NCBI RefSeq assembly: GCF_017873175.1
Contig: NZ_JAGGJW010000004.1
Span: 124,001 to 188,000 of the forward strand
Length of the DNA stretch: 64,000 nt
Reading direction: 5' to 3'
Source of the DNA: Neorhizobium petrolearium
Lineage (GTDB): Bacteria > Pseudomonadota > Alphaproteobacteria > Rhizobiales > Rhizobiaceae
How positions within the stretch are numbered: position 1 is the stretch's first letter; every line of letters begins with the position of its first letter. The position numbers and the translations under genes were made by a program. The notes under the pieces are model-generated. The model was not told the origin of the DNA. It ran no database searches and saw nothing but the letters and a program-made list of their open reading frames with translations. Below are positions 38,270 to 47,864 of this stretch, piece after piece.

Positions 38270-38863
38270 TCAGCCCGAAATCGCCGTCCGGTTGATCACC
38301 GCCCATTGCAGCAGCATGATCGTCTTGGCGTCGCAGATCTCGCCGCTTTCGATCATCGCCACGGCTTCATCAAGCGGCAGTTCCACCACCTCGATGTCCT
38401 CGTGTTCCTCCGCCAGCCCGCCGCCGCCGTTGATGCGGTCGGCAAGATCGATCGGTGCATAGAAGAAGTGCACGAGTTCCGTCACCGATCCGGGTGAGGT
38501 CAAAGCCTTGAACAGGTGGCGCACGTCGCGCAAACGGTAGCCTGTCTCCTCCATCGCCTCGCGGCGGATCGCATCCTCTGGATGATCCTCGTCGAGAAGG
38601 CCGGCCGGCACCTCGATCATCCAGCCTGGTTCGCCGGAGAGATAGGCCGGCAGGCGGAACTGCTTCACCAACACCACCATGCCTCGCTTCGGATCATGGA
38701 GCAGAATGCAGGCCGCCGGGGTGCGGTGGTAAATTTCCCGGTGCAGGCGATGGGTCTCGCCGTTGCGGTCCATATAGTCGAGTTCGTAGTTCGACAGCCG
38801 TGTCCAGCCATCCGACAGCGTCTTTTCGCTGACGATCTTCACTCGCGCATCATTATCCGTCAT
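38270..38863 (-). CDS. Nudix hydrolase (NudK/ADP-ribose pyrophosphatase-like)
   Basis: 197 residues. The Nudix box is AGLLDEDHPEDAIRREAMEETGY (residues about 90-112) and matches GX5EX7REUXEEXGU. The N-terminal TLSDGWTRLSNYELDYMDRNG and the PAACILLHDPKRGMVVLVKQ strand are typical of the GDP-mannose/ADP-sugar pyrophosphatase branch (NudK). It overlaps the molybdopterin oxidoreductase gene by 4 bp (ATGA), so the two are translationally coupled; no reason for this pairing is known to me. Confidence 0.87.
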   Translation of the reverse strand: MTDNDARVKIVSEKTLSDGWTRLSNYELDYMDRNGETHRLHREIYHRTPAACILLHDPKRGMVVLVKQFRLPAYLSGEPGWMIEVPAGLLDEDHPEDAIRREAMEETGYRLRDVRHLFKALTSPGSVTELVHFFYAPIDLADRINGGGGLAEEHEDIEVVELPLDEAVAMIESGEICDAKTIMLLQWAVINRTAISG

Positions 38864-40998
38864 GCGGCATCCTTGCGAAGCCAGACCTTGTTGTCGTGGA
38901 AGGCCGCGCCACCATAGGGCGCCACCGCATCAGCGCCGGTCAACACGTTGATGCCCTCGCCGTCGAGATGCTTCGCGTTCGGCCAAAGCCCTTCGGCGAT
39001 CAGCACACCCGGCCGCGCGCCTGGTACGATCCTGGCATGCAGACGGATTTCGCCGCGCTGGTTGCCGAGCCGGACGATATCGCCGTCCGCAATGCCGAGC
39101 CGGGCCGCATCGGACGGTTCGATCATCACTTCCGGCCGCCCTTCCCGCTCGTAGGAACTCTTCGTCTCGGTGAAGGAAGAGTTCAGGAAGCTACGCGCCG
39201 GCGATGTCGCAAGCCTGAAGGGATGTGCCTCGTCCGCTACCTCGATGACGTCGACCTGATCGGGAAAGACCGGCAGTTCGGAGAGCGGCCCCATCGGCCC
39301 GACATTCTTTGGCGGTTTGTCCGGCGACGGGCCGTTCGCCCAGTCCGGACTGAAACGAAACTTGCCATCCGAATAGCCGAAGCCCCTGATATAATGGGCC
39401 GTTTCAAAATCCGGCTGCGCGTCGATCCATTTTTCCCGTTCCAGCACGTCGACGCCCGGCCAATGGCTCGCCTTCAAAATGTGATCGATATGTTCTCGCT
39501 CGTTGAGACCGAAACCCGGATAATGATCGACGCCGAGACGCTTTGCCAGTTCCTCGATGACGAAGAGGTTGGTGCGCACGGTCGGCGGTGGTTCCGTGAT
39601 CTTCGGTCCGAGCAGGATGTGCTGCTGTCCACCGGCGCGGTAGATGTCATCATGTTCGAGGAACATAGTGGCCGGCAACACGATATCGGCGACCTCCGCC
39701 GTATCGGTCATGAACTGCTCGTGGACGGCGACGAACAGGTCGTCGCGCATGAAGCCCCGGCGCACGAGGCGCTGTTCCGGCGCGACGTTCATCGGGTTGG
39801 TGTTCTGGATCAGCATGGCCGTCACCGGCCCGCCATAGCGCAAGGCCTCGGCATCACCCGTCAGCACGCGGCCGATCTGCGACTGGTCGAGCTGGCGGAT
39901 GTCCGGGTCGGCATAGGTCGTCCCCATCAACTCCGACTTGTTGAGCCTAAAGATCTCGCCGTTATTGTGGAAGGCGCCACCGCCCTCGTATTGCCAGGAA
40001 CCAAGCACGGTTGCGATCGAAAGAGCAGCATGCATAGCGACCGCGCCGTTGCGCTGGCGGGCAAAACCGTAACCCAATCGGAAGAAGGTCTTTCTGGTCG
40101 TCCCGACGAGCTTGGCGAAATTCTCGATCTCATCGACGGACAGGCCCGTAATCGCGGATGCCCATTCCGGCGTCTTTGTCCTCAGATGCGCCTCAAGCCC
40201 CGCCGGATCGTCGGCGTATTTTTCCATATAGGCGCGGTCGGCATAACCGTCGCGGAAGGCGACATGCATGACGGCACAGGCGAGCGCGGCATCTGTCCCC
40301 GGCCTGACTGTCAGCGCGATATCCGCCTGCTTCATGGTCGGATTGTCGTAGATATCGATGACGACGATCTTGGCGCCGCGTTCCTTGCGGGCCTTCACCG
40401 CATGGGTCATGACGTTGACCTGGGTCGAGACGGCGTTCGTCCCCCAGATCACCACGCAATCGGATTTCGTCATCTCGCGCGGATCGGGGCCGCGAAGTGC
40501 GCCGGTCCCCGTCACATAACCCGTCCAGGCCATGTTGGTGCAGATCGTGCCAAAAAAGCCGGAATATTTCTTGGCGTGACGCAGCCGCTCGATCGAATCT
40601 CGCTGCACCTGGCCCATCGTGCCGGCATAGAAATACGGCCAGACCGCTTCCGAGCCGTGCTTCGCCTCGGCCTTCAAAAAGGCATCCGCGATCTCGTCGA
40701 GCGCCGCCTCCCAGGAAAGTTCCTGCCAATCGCCGCCGCCCTTGGCACCCCTGCGGCGCTTCGGCACCATCAGCCGGCCGGGATGGTAGATGCGCTCGGA
40801 ATAACGCGCCACCTTGGCGCAGATGACGCCGGCAGTATAGGTGTTGTCGGCCGAGCCGCGCACGCGGCCGATACGGCCGTCGGCGGTCAGGTCGACATCC
40901 AATGCGCAGGCGGACGGACAGTCGTGCGGACAGACGGTGTGGCCGACAGTCGTGTGACTGACAGCGGTTTTGGCGGAGATCGGGGTCGCAACGTTCAT
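38860..40998 (-). CDS. Molybdopterin-dependent oxidoreductase (DMSO reductase superfamily)
   Basis: 712 residues. An N-terminal [4Fe-4S] motif CPHDCPSAC (about 23-31) with a fourth cysteine in AGVICAKVARYSERI is followed by bis-MGD binding domains (DCVVIWGTNAVSTQVNV, QNTNPMNVAPEQ) and a C-terminal molybdopterin-dinucleotide domain (LRLATSPARSFLNSSF-like PFRLATSPARSFLNSSF, ARLGIADGDIVRLGN). No selenocysteine or Tat signal is visible, so it is probably cytoplasmic. The substrate is unknown; the molybdenum ligand could be the cysteine in GTICTNMAW. The start at 40998 (MNVATPIS) is preferred over 41028. moaD and moaE lie 8-10 kb away. Confidence 0.85.
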   Translation of the reverse strand: MNVATPISAKTAVSHTTVGHTVCPHDCPSACALDVDLTADGRIGRVRGSADNTYTAGVICAKVARYSERIYHPGRLMVPKRRRGAKGGGDWQELSWEAALDEIADAFLKAEAKHGSEAVWPYFYAGTMGQVQRDSIERLRHAKKYSGFFGTICTNMAWTGYVTGTGALRGPDPREMTKSDCVVIWGTNAVSTQVNVMTHAVKARKERGAKIVVIDIYDNPTMKQADIALTVRPGTDAALACAVMHVAFRDGYADRAYMEKYADDPAGLEAHLRTKTPEWASAITGLSVDEIENFAKLVGTTRKTFFRLGYGFARQRNGAVAMHAALSIATVLGSWQYEGGGAFHNNGEIFRLNKSELMGTTYADPDIRQLDQSQIGRVLTGDAEALRYGGPVTAMLIQNTNPMNVAPEQRLVRRGFMRDDLFVAVHEQFMTDTAEVADIVLPATMFLEHDDIYRAGGQQHILLGPKITEPPPTVRTNLFVIEELAKRLGVDHYPGFGLNEREHIDHILKASHWPGVDVLEREKWIDAQPDFETAHYIRGFGYSDGKFRFSPDWANGPSPDKPPKNVGPMGPLSELPVFPDQVDVIEVADEAHPFRLATSPARSFLNSSFTETKSSYEREGRPEVMIEPSDAARLGIADGDIVRLGNQRGEIRLHARIVPGARPGVLIAEGLWPNAKHLDGEGINVLTGADAVAPYGGAAFHDNKVWLRKDAA

Positions 40999-41081
40999 GG
41001 CTTTTCTATATTGCAAGCAGAGGGCCACAAAAAGTGCGATTTACGGCGCATCAATTTTATTCACGCGAGACTCCAGTCACG

Positions 41082-41930
41082 ATGAACTACCGGCACATCT
41101 ATCACGCGGGCAATTTCGCCGACGTCCTGAAACACGCGGTGCTGGCGCGGCTGATCCGTTATGCCCAGAAGAAGGACAAGGCATTCCGCGTGCTCGATAC
41201 GCATGCCGGGATCGGTCTTTATGATCTTTCGTCCGAAGAGGCGCAGAAGACCGGCGAATGGCGCGACGGCATCGGGCGGCTGATGGAAGCTGAGCTCCCG
41301 CCAAATGTAACCGAGCTTCTGGAACCGTATCTCACGGCAGTGAAGGAGTTGAATCCCAGCGGTTCCATGAAACTCTATCCCGGCTCGCCAAAACTCGCCC
41401 GCATTCTATTTCGCCCACAGGACCGTCTGTCGGCCATGGAACTACACCCGGAAGACTTCAACCGCCTGCATAACCTGTTCGAGGGCGACTTCCAGGTGCG
41501 CGTCACCGAACTCGACGGCTGGCTTGCACTCGGCGCGCATCTGCCCCCGAAGGAGAAACGGGGAATCATCCTGGTCGACCCGCCCTACGAGGAAGAGGGC
41601 GAATACCAACGGCTGGTGAAGGGTCTTGCCAATGCCTACAAGCGTTTCCCCGGCGGCACCTACTGCCTTTGGTATCCGATCAAGAAGGGCGCGCCGATCA
41701 AGGTCTTCCACGAGGAGCTCCAGGCGCTCGATATCCCGAAAATGCTCTGTACGGAACTTACCGTCCGCAGTGACCGCGAGACCACCGGCCTCACCGGCTC
41801 CGGTCTCGTCATTGTCAATCCGCCCTTCACCTTGAAGGATGAGTTGCACGTGCTGTTGCCGGTCCTGAAGACAATCCTCGCCCAGGATCGTTTCGCCTCG
41901 CAGCGCACCTTCTGGCTTCGCGGCGAATAA
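41082..41930 (+). CDS. rlmJ: 23S rRNA (adenine(2030)-N6)-methyltransferase
   Basis: 282 residues. The RlmJ N-terminus MNYRHIYHAGNFADVLKH is diagnostic, the SAM-binding strand follows as FRVLDTHAGIGLYDL, and the catalytic motif IV is VDPPYEEEGEYQ. It modifies A2030 of 23S rRNA. The start at 41082 is the family start; an ATG at 41034 adds 16 unsupported residues. It is divergent from the molybdopterin oxidoreductase and converges on the UPF0104 gene with a 6-bp gap. Confidence 0.94.
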   Translation: MNYRHIYHAGNFADVLKHAVLARLIRYAQKKDKAFRVLDTHAGIGLYDLSSEEAQKTGEWRDGIGRLMEAELPPNVTELLEPYLTAVKELNPSGSMKLYPGSPKLARILFRPQDRLSAMELHPEDFNRLHNLFEGDFQVRVTELDGWLALGAHLPPKEKRGIILVDPPYEEEGEYQRLVKGLANAYKRFPGGTYCLWYPIKKGAPIKVFHEELQALDIPKMLCTELTVRSDRETTGLTGSGLVIVNPPFTLKDELHVLLPVLKTILAQDRFASQRTFWLRGE

Positions 41931-41936
41931 TCCGAT

Positions 41937-42902
41937 TCACGAGGTCTCCCGTTTGCCTCTCTCCACATCCGACGGATGCTCGGCGCGGAACCGCGACCGC
42001 TCGAAGACCAGGATCACCACCAGCGCCATGGCGAAGGGGATGAGCAGGTAGAACAGCCGGAAGACCAGCAGGGCGGCGATGACATCCGCCGGATCCATGT
42101 CCGGCAATCCCATGACAAAGACGAGTTCGAGGACGCCGAGCCCGCCCGGCGCATGGGAGATGAGTGCCGCCGAGAAGGAAATCAGAAAGATGCCCAGCAC
42201 GACGAGGAAGCCCGGATTGCCCGTCTCGGGCAGCGCGAAATAGATGATGCCTGCGGCACCGATCAGCTCCACCGGCGCGATGATGAGCTGCGGCAGCACG
42301 ACCCGCGGTGCCGGATAGAAGATGCTGATCGAGCCGATCTTGAGCGGCCTGAGCTTCAGGAAGCTCGCGGCGACATAGAGCGCGATGAGGAGAAGGATGA
42401 CCAGTCCGGTTCCCGTCGAGGCTTCGACCGGCACGACATCGCCGAAACGTTCGGTAAGGTCCGGTTCGATGACGAGCACCAGACCTGCGAGCAGGAGAGT
42501 TCCGAGGACGAATGTGAAGGAGCATATGGCGATCAGCACGCCGATTTCGGCCGGTGTCAGGCCCTTGGAAGAATAGGCACGATAGCGGACCACCGCTCCC
42601 GAAAAGACGGACGCGCCGACATTGTGCGACAGCGCATAGGTGGTGAACGAGCAGATCGTGATGAACCACCAGTCGACCTTGCGCCCGAGATGCATCAGGG
42701 CGATACGGTCGTATCCGGCCAGTGCCGCATAGGCAAGCAGGGTCGAGAGACCGGCCAGCATCCAATGGGTCGGCGAGATCGCTTCCAGACTGTGCCACAG
42801 ATCGTCCAGAGACAGCCCGCGCAATTCCTTGTAGAGAAGCCATGCCGAAAGCGCTATCGTCAGTCCGCCTATCGTCGGCCACAGGTATTTCTTGAATGTC
42901 AT
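41937..42902 (-). CDS. UPF0104 membrane protein (lysylphosphatidylglycerol synthase TM-like)
   Basis: 321 residues with about eight membrane segments. The family block CSFTTYALSHNVGASVFSGA and SHAPGGLGVLELVFVMG correspond to the flippase half of MprF. The aminoacyl-transfer half of MprF is absent, so it may translocate a lipid or be a remnant module; the function is unknown. It is transcribed towards rlmJ and divergent from the RNase T2 gene. Confidence 0.82.
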   Translation of the reverse strand: MTFKKYLWPTIGGLTIALSAWLLYKELRGLSLDDLWHSLEAISPTHWMLAGLSTLLAYAALAGYDRIALMHLGRKVDWWFITICSFTTYALSHNVGASVFSGAVVRYRAYSSKGLTPAEIGVLIAICSFTFVLGTLLLAGLVLVIEPDLTERFGDVVPVEASTGTGLVILLLIALYVAASFLKLRPLKIGSISIFYPAPRVVLPQLIIAPVELIGAAGIIYFALPETGNPGFLVVLGIFLISFSAALISHAPGGLGVLELVFVMGLPDMDPADVIAALLVFRLFYLLIPFAMALVVILVFERSRFRAEHPSDVERGKRETS

Positions 42903-43036
42903 CCAGTCACGTCGCTCTTTACTCCCTGCCTCTATCCGGGCTTTCCGCCTTCCGCGAAAGGTTACTCTATTCGCCGAAACTCTGATTGTTCAACCGTTCA
43001 GACCGATGCCTGTTCCGAAGATCGAGATTTCCGACA

Positions 43037-43717
43037 ATGACGCTGATCTTTAAAGCGACAGCCAAGAGCATCATCGCCGCAGCGCTTTTTTTTATGCCGG
43101 TGACGGCCACCATCGCGCAGGCCCAGCAACGCCACGACGATCGCGCCGGGCAGTTCGATTTCTACGTCCTTTCGCTCTCGTGGTCGCCAACCTTCTGCGC
43201 CTCGCAACGCGGCAACGGAAGCGATCAGCAATGCGGCGAGACCAGGGATTTCCGCTTCATCGTCCATGGGCTCTGGCCCCAATACGAGAAAGGCTATCCG
43301 GATTTCTGCGAGACCCGCGAGCCGGGCCGTGTGCCGCGCTCGGTCGGCGAACCGCTCTTCGACATCATGCCGTCCATGGGACTCATCGGCCATCAGTGGC
43401 GCAAGCATGGAAGCTGCACAGGCCTCAGCCAGCGGGAATATTTCAACGAGACCCGCCGGGCTTTCGAGCGTATCCGCCTGCCCTCCGATCTCTCTCGCGG
43501 CGACAGCGCCGTGACGCTTTCCGTCGATCAAATCGAAGAGAAGTTCGTCTTGGCCAACCCCGGCATGAGCCGCCGCGGCATTTCCGCAAGCTGCGAAGGT
43601 CGGCGGCTGGAAGAGGTGCGTATCTGCCTCACGAAGGACCTGCAATTCCGCGATTGCGCCGAGGTGGATGGTGACGGCTGCCGCACGGGCAGCATCACGC
43701 TGCCGCCGGTGCGCTGA
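43037..43717 (+). CDS. Secreted ribonuclease T2
   Basis: 226 residues with a signal peptide (SIIAAALFFMPVTATIAQA) and both T2 active-site segments: CAS I FIVHGLWPQ with the histidine at about 77, and CAS II HQWRKHGSC with histidines at about 119 and 124. Cysteines outside the active site (GTRDF context CGETRDF, CRTGS) suggest periplasmic disulfides. T2 enzymes cut single-stranded RNA with little base preference, probably for nutrient salvage. The start at 43037 (MTLIFKATAK) places the signal peptide properly. Confidence 0.93.
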   Translation: MTLIFKATAKSIIAAALFFMPVTATIAQAQQRHDDRAGQFDFYVLSLSWSPTFCASQRGNGSDQQCGETRDFRFIVHGLWPQYEKGYPDFCETREPGRVPRSVGEPLFDIMPSMGLIGHQWRKHGSCTGLSQREYFNETRRAFERIRLPSDLSRGDSAVTLSVDQIEEKFVLANPGMSRRGISASCEGRRLEEVRICLTKDLQFRDCAEVDGDGCRTGSITLPPVR

Positions 43718-43738
43718 ATTTCATAAAGAGGAAAGACC

Positions 43739-44335
43739 ATGAAGCTGCTTTATTCGCCGGCATCGCCCTATTCCGCCAAAGTGCGCATGGCGGCACGTCA
43801 TCTCGGCATCGGGATCGCCGAGGTGAAGACCGATACCAACTCCAATCCGGCGGAACTCATCGACAGCAATCCGCTCGGCAAGATCCCGGTGCTGATCCGC
43901 GACGGCGAGCCGCCGATCTATGACAGCGTCGCCATCATGCACTATCTCGACCGGCTATCCGGCGGAAAGCTCTATCCGAAGAAGGATGGAAAACGCACGG
44001 AGGCAGAAGTGCTGGAAGCCTTGTGCGACGGCATCATGGATTGCCTTCTCGCGATCGTCTACGAGCGTCGCTTCCGCCCGGAGGAAAAGATCCACCAGGG
44101 CTGGATCGACAAGCAATGGGAAAAGGTCATGCGCGGCCTGGATTATCTCGAAAACAACCTGCCGAAGACCGGCAAGAAGCTCAATGGCGGCCATTTCGCG
44201 CTCGCAGCCCTGATCGGCTATCTCGACCTGCGCTTCAATGGGCAATGGGCGGAAGGCCGTCCGGAACTCGCCTCATGGCCCGATACCTTCGCCAAGCGGT
44301 TTACCGATTACGGCGCGATGAAATCGTCCGGATAA
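43739..44335 (+). CDS. Glutathione S-transferase family protein
   Basis: 198 residues. The thioredoxin-like N-domain begins MKLLYSPASPYSAKVRMAA, with the active-site serine or tyrosine region at SPASPYS, and NPLGKIPVLI plus DSVAIMHYLD give the glutathione-binding loop. The C-terminal helical domain follows from about residue 85. Class cannot be fixed. It starts 21 bp after the RNase T2 stop and may share its transcript. Confidence 0.88.
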   Translation: MKLLYSPASPYSAKVRMAARHLGIGIAEVKTDTNSNPAELIDSNPLGKIPVLIRDGEPPIYDSVAIMHYLDRLSGGKLYPKKDGKRTEAEVLEALCDGIMDCLLAIVYERRFRPEEKIHQGWIDKQWEKVMRGLDYLENNLPKTGKKLNGGHFALAALIGYLDLRFNGQWAEGRPELASWPDTFAKRFTDYGAMKSSG

Positions 44336-44344
44336 ACAAGGAAA

Positions 44345-44369
44345 AAGCCCGGAGCGGCGCTCCGGGCTT
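44345..44369 (-). terminator. Terminator of the outer-membrane protein gene
   Basis: Eleven-bp perfect stem (aagcccggagc at 44345-44355, complement at 44359-44369) with a 3-base loop, followed on the minus strand by TTTTT including stem bases. It lies 25 bp beyond the omp stop and 9 bp after the convergent GST stop, so it probably serves both. Confidence 0.85.
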
Positions 44370-44394
44370 CCCCAGCCTGTGAAGGCTTTCGAAC

Positions 44395-45033
44395 TTAGAA
44401 CTTGACGCCGATACCGACCTTGACGCTGTGGTCGTCGAAGCCCTTGGAGACCGAGCCCGTGGCAAGGTCGTAATCCTCGGCGGCGAAGTCGGTGTAGCGA
44501 TATTCGATACGAGCGGTGATGTTGTTGGTGACGAACGCTTCCGCACCTGCACCGACCGTATAACCGACCGAAGTCTTGTCGTCGGAAGAGATGCCGTCGC
44601 TCAGTTCGTTGTTCTGGAAGGCGACACCCGCCGTACCATAGATCAGGAACGGATTGAGGTCATAACCGACGCGGCCGCGGACCGAACCCTTCCAACCACC
44701 TTCGCCGGTGTAGCCATTGGGGCTCGGACCGTCGAGGCCGTTGTAGCCGACATCAGCTTCGATACCGTAGACGACCGGACCGGTCTGGAAGTTGTAACCG
44801 GCAAAGGCTCCGCCGCCGAGACCATCGGCGTCATAGTCGCCACCACCGAAGCGGCCCCAGTCATATTCACCGTAAGCACCGAGATAGAACCCCTGCCAGG
44901 TGGCGGCCGGTGCCGGCTCTTCGACCGCGACCGGAGCCTGCGGAATCTGCTCTACGGCATCAGCGGCATTGGCCGCGGAGATTGCGATGAAGCTGGCTGC
45001 CGAGGCCATCAGAGTTGCGATAAGAGTACGCAT
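44395..45033 (-). CDS. Outer-membrane beta-barrel protein (Omp25/RopB-like)
   Basis: 212 residues. A signal peptide (MRTLIATLMASAASFIAISAANA) is followed by an alanine/proline-rich linker and an eight-strand barrel: WQGFYLGAYGEYDWGRFGGG, GSVRGRVGYDLNPFLIYGTAG, and the C-terminal strand DDHSVKVGIGVKF ending in the phenylalanine typical of BAM substrates. It resembles rhizobial RopB and Brucella Omp25/31. The start at 45033 has aaggag 9 nt upstream; the frame is open to 45132. The upstream region is AT-rich with a 20-bp palindrome at 45193. Confidence 0.88.
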   Translation of the reverse strand: MRTLIATLMASAASFIAISAANAADAVEQIPQAPVAVEEPAPAATWQGFYLGAYGEYDWGRFGGGDYDADGLGGGAFAGYNFQTGPVVYGIEADVGYNGLDGPSPNGYTGEGGWKGSVRGRVGYDLNPFLIYGTAGVAFQNNELSDGISSDDKTSVGYTVGAGAEAFVTNNITARIEYRYTDFAAEDYDLATGSVSKGFDDHSVKVGIGVKF

Positions 45034-45192
45034 ACATTTTCTCCTTTTGCTGCTGTGCCGGGAATTTCGTCGCGACAACACGATAGCCGACGCATTTGTT
45101 CCCTGCCCGCTGGAGGCGAATGTGGATGCCAAATGAGGAATTGAAAGAGCCGAAATGTGAATTGATTGCGGCAGACAGAAGGCGAAAATTTG

Positions 45193-45212
45193 ATGTTGCT
45201 GTAGCGCAACAT
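45193..45212. promoter_or_regulatory. 20-bp palindromic element upstream of omp
   Basis: atgttgc (45193-45199) and its complement gcaacat (45206-45212) flank a 6-base centre, 160 bp upstream of the omp start in a very AT-rich stretch. It may be an operator for this outer-membrane gene. Confidence 0.45.
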
Positions 45213-45726
45213 GTAATTCATTAACCTTAACTGTTCCTTACTTTAAATATAAATTTCTTCACCTTCGTAAAATACTTCTAAAATACAAGAACAACTTCGT
45301 CAATATATCTTGACAGGCAGCCACCGTGGCTGGCTTGGTGCGGATTCGACTTTCATATTCAGAAAAATCTGCGCCCGCCGCGAGCAGAAGGAGATTTTAG
45401 ACATAGAAAATAAAGAGCTTCAGGCGCCATCCGGGACAAGGACGCGATCGATGAAACGCTCTGCCGGATTTCTGCCTCAAATCATCCGGCAAAAGCGGCG
45501 TTTCCGTCCTCGAAGCCCGAAAGCAAGGCATTCGCCTGCCACGCTTTCAAAATCATGCCTGAGTCACTATGTCTGTCGCAACGGCCGATCGGGAGCCCGG
45601 CCGGCTATCCCGCAATCTTTTGACAAGCCGCCGATGACGAGCCCATGGTTCGAATCGGCAATGGTCAGGCATCGATCGCGAACGGAAAGCCGAGTTCGCA
45701 GGTCGCATCTGGCGGAGACTTTGGAA
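45213..45726. other. AT-rich intergenic region before uvrC
   Basis: About 510 bp between the divergent omp and uvrC genes. The left part (45220-45310) is strikingly AT-rich and should contain the omp promoter on the minus strand. The right part reads open in frame with uvrC from 45310, but its amino-acid composition (rich in Arg, Ser, Pro) looks non-coding. A TTGACA at 45310-45315 has no good -10 box 17 bp on. No RNA or small gene is recognised. Confidence 0.55.
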
Positions 45727-47766
45727 ATGAACGGAACGAAGCTGCCCGACGGCGGCGTTCTCTACGACGAAACGGAAGACGATGACGACGACGCCCTGGT
45801 GAGCGAGCCGAGCGCAGGCCTTGCTGTGCCGATCGACTGGAACGAAGCTCTCAAGAACGAGAGCGGGTTGAAAGGCGCCGAGCTTATCGGCGAATTCGTC
45901 AAGCACCTGCCGAACCAGCCTGGCGTCTACCGCATGTTCAACGAGGCGGGCGACGTGCTCTATGTCGGCAAGGCGCGCAGCCTCAAGAAGCGGGTCGGCA
46001 ACTATGCGCAGGGCCGTGTCCATTCGAACCGCATCGCCCGCATGGTGCGCGAAACCACGCATATGGAATTCGTCACGACGCGGACGGAGACCGAAGCGCT
46101 GCTGCTCGAGGCCAATCTCATCAAGCGCCTGCGCCCGCGTTTCAATGTGCTTCTGCGCGACGATAAGTCCTTCCCCTATATCCTGATCACCGGCGACCAT
46201 CGGGCGCCTGCCATCTTCAAGCATCGCGGCGCCCGCGCCCGCAAGGGCGATTATTTCGGCCCCTTCGCATCCGCCGCCGCCGTCGGTCGCACGATCAATT
46301 CGCTGCAGCGGGCGTTCCTGCTGCGCACTTGCACCGACAGCGTCTTCGAGACGCGCACCCGCCCCTGCCTGCTCTTCCAGATCAAACGCTGTTCCGGCCC
46401 GTGCACCCACGAGATCAGCGACGAGGATTATGCCGGCCTTGTGCGCGAGGCGAAGGATTTCCTCTCCGGAAAGAGCCAGAACGTGAAATCCGCGATCGCC
46501 GCCCAGATGACGGAAGCCTCGGAAGACCTCGATTTCGAGCGCGCAGCGGTCTATCGCGATCGTCTTGCCGCGCTCTCCCATGTTCAGAGCCACCAGGGCA
46601 TCAATCCGGCGGGCGTCGAGGAGGCGGATGTCTTCGCCATCCATCACGAGGGCGGGCTCTCCTGCATCCAGGTCTTCTTCTTCAGGACCGGCCAGAACTG
46701 GGGCAACCGGGCCTATTTCCCGAAAGCCGATCCGCAGATGCCCGGCACAGAGGTTTTGAACGCCTTCCTGGCGCAGTTCTACGACGACAAACCGGTGCCG
46801 AAGCAGATCCTGCTTTCCGAACCCGTCGAGGAACAGGACCTGCTGGCGCAAGCGCTTTCCGAAAAGGCCGGCCACAGGGTGACGATCTCGGTGCCACAGC
46901 GCGGCGAGAAGAAGGACCTTGTCGATCATGTGCTGGCAAATGCCCGCGAGGCCCACGGTCGCAAGCTCGCCGAGACCTCATCGCAGGCGCGGCTGCTGCA
47001 GGGCTTCGCCGAGACTTTCGGCCTGGCACAGGTCCCGCGCCGCATCGAGATCTACGACAACTCGCACATCATGGGCACCAATGCCGTCGGGGGCATGGTC
47101 GTGGCGGGGCCGGAAGGCTTCGTGAAGAACCAGTACCGCAAGTTCAACATCAAATCGACGGACATCACCCCCGGCGACGACTTCGGCATGATGCGCGAGG
47201 TGATGACCCGCCGTTTCAGCCGCCTCATCAAGGAGGAAGGCATTCCCGACCGCAACGCCACGGAGGCAGCCGCCGGCGAAGACGCAGCCGACGCCGTCTT
47301 CCCCGCCTGGCCGGACGTGATCCTGATCGATGGCGGCCAGGGCCAGATGACCGCCGTGCGTGCCATCCTCGACGAACTCGGCATCCGCGATGTCGTCACC
47401 GCGATCGGAGTCGCCAAGGGCGTCGACCGCGAGGCCGGCCGCGAGCGCTTCTTCGCGGACGGGAAAAGCGACTTTTCACTGCCGCCGCGCGATCCCGTTC
47501 TCTATTTCATTCAGCGCATGCGCGACGAGGCGCATCGTTTCGCGATCGGCTCGCACCGGGCTCGGCGCAAGAAGGAGATGGTCAAGAATCCTCTCGACGA
47601 GATTTCCGGCATCGGACCTGGCCGCAAGCGCAAGCTCCTGCAGCATTTCGGCACGGCGAAAGCGGTCTCCCGCGCAGGCCTCACCGATCTGATGGCGGTA
47701 GAAGGCATTTCCGAGGCTGTCGCGAAGCAGATCTACAATCACTTTCACGAGAGCCGGGCATCTTAA
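45727..47766 (+). CDS. uvrC: Excinuclease ABC subunit C
   Basis: Makes both incisions in UvrABC nucleotide-excision repair. 679 residues: a GIY-YIG nuclease domain (about 65-145) seen as [20 protein letters not shown] with [11 protein letters not shown], a UvrB-binding UVR segment ([19 protein letters not shown]), the RNase H-like nuclease half ([19 protein letters not shown] and [12 protein letters not shown]), and a C-terminal tandem HhH ([33 protein letters not shown]). An acidic stretch ([13 protein letters not shown]) follows the N-terminus. The start at 45727 has ggag upstream; an extended start at 45451 cannot be excluded. Confidence 0.95.
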   Translation: MNGTKLPDGGVLYDETEDDDDDALVSEPSAGLAVPIDWNEALKNESGLKGAELIGEFVKHLPNQPGVYRMFNEAGDVLYVGKARSLKKRVGNYAQGRVHSNRIARMVRETTHMEFVTTRTETEALLLEANLIKRLRPRFNVLLRDDKSFPYILITGDHRAPAIFKHRGARARKGDYFGPFASAAAVGRTINSLQRAFLLRTCTDSVFETRTRPCLLFQIKRCSGPCTHEISDEDYAGLVREAKDFLSGKSQNVKSAIAAQMTEASEDLDFERAAVYRDRLAALSHVQSHQGINPAGVEEADVFAIHHEGGLSCIQVFFFRTGQNWGNRAYFPKADPQMPGTEVLNAFLAQFYDDKPVPKQILLSEPVEEQDLLAQALSEKAGHRVTISVPQRGEKKDLVDHVLANAREAHGRKLAETSSQARLLQGFAETFGLAQVPRRIEIYDNSHIMGTNAVGGMVVAGPEGFVKNQYRKFNIKSTDITPGDDFGMMREVMTRRFSRLIKEEGIPDRNATEAAAGEDAADAVFPAWPDVILIDGGQGQMTAVRAILDELGIRDVVTAIGVAKGVDREAGRERFFADGKSDFSLPPRDPVLYFIQRMRDEAHRFAIGSHRARRKKEMVKNPLDEISGIGPGRKRKLLQHFGTAKAVSRAGLTDLMAVEGISEAVAKQIYNHFHESRAS

Positions 47767-47864
47767 ATTTGTCTGCTGCATTCGGCTGCAAAAAAGCCGC
47801 GAGCACATGTTGACGCTTGAGCCGCAAAGCCTCAACTAGAGACAAACATCCTGATAGGTCGTCC

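Noticed and set aside
38896..41085. Long open frame (729 codons) on the plus strand opposite the molybdopterin oxidoreductase
   Set aside because: Antisense shadow; the sense strand encodes clear 4Fe-4S and molybdopterin motifs.
45310..45315. TTGACA as a -35 promoter box
   Set aside because: No plausible -10 hexamer 16-18 bp downstream.
45310..45726. N-terminal extension of UvrC
   Set aside because: Arg/Ser/Pro-rich, no conserved sequence, no good ribosome site; a Shine-Dalgarno precedes 45727. Retained only as a low-interest note.
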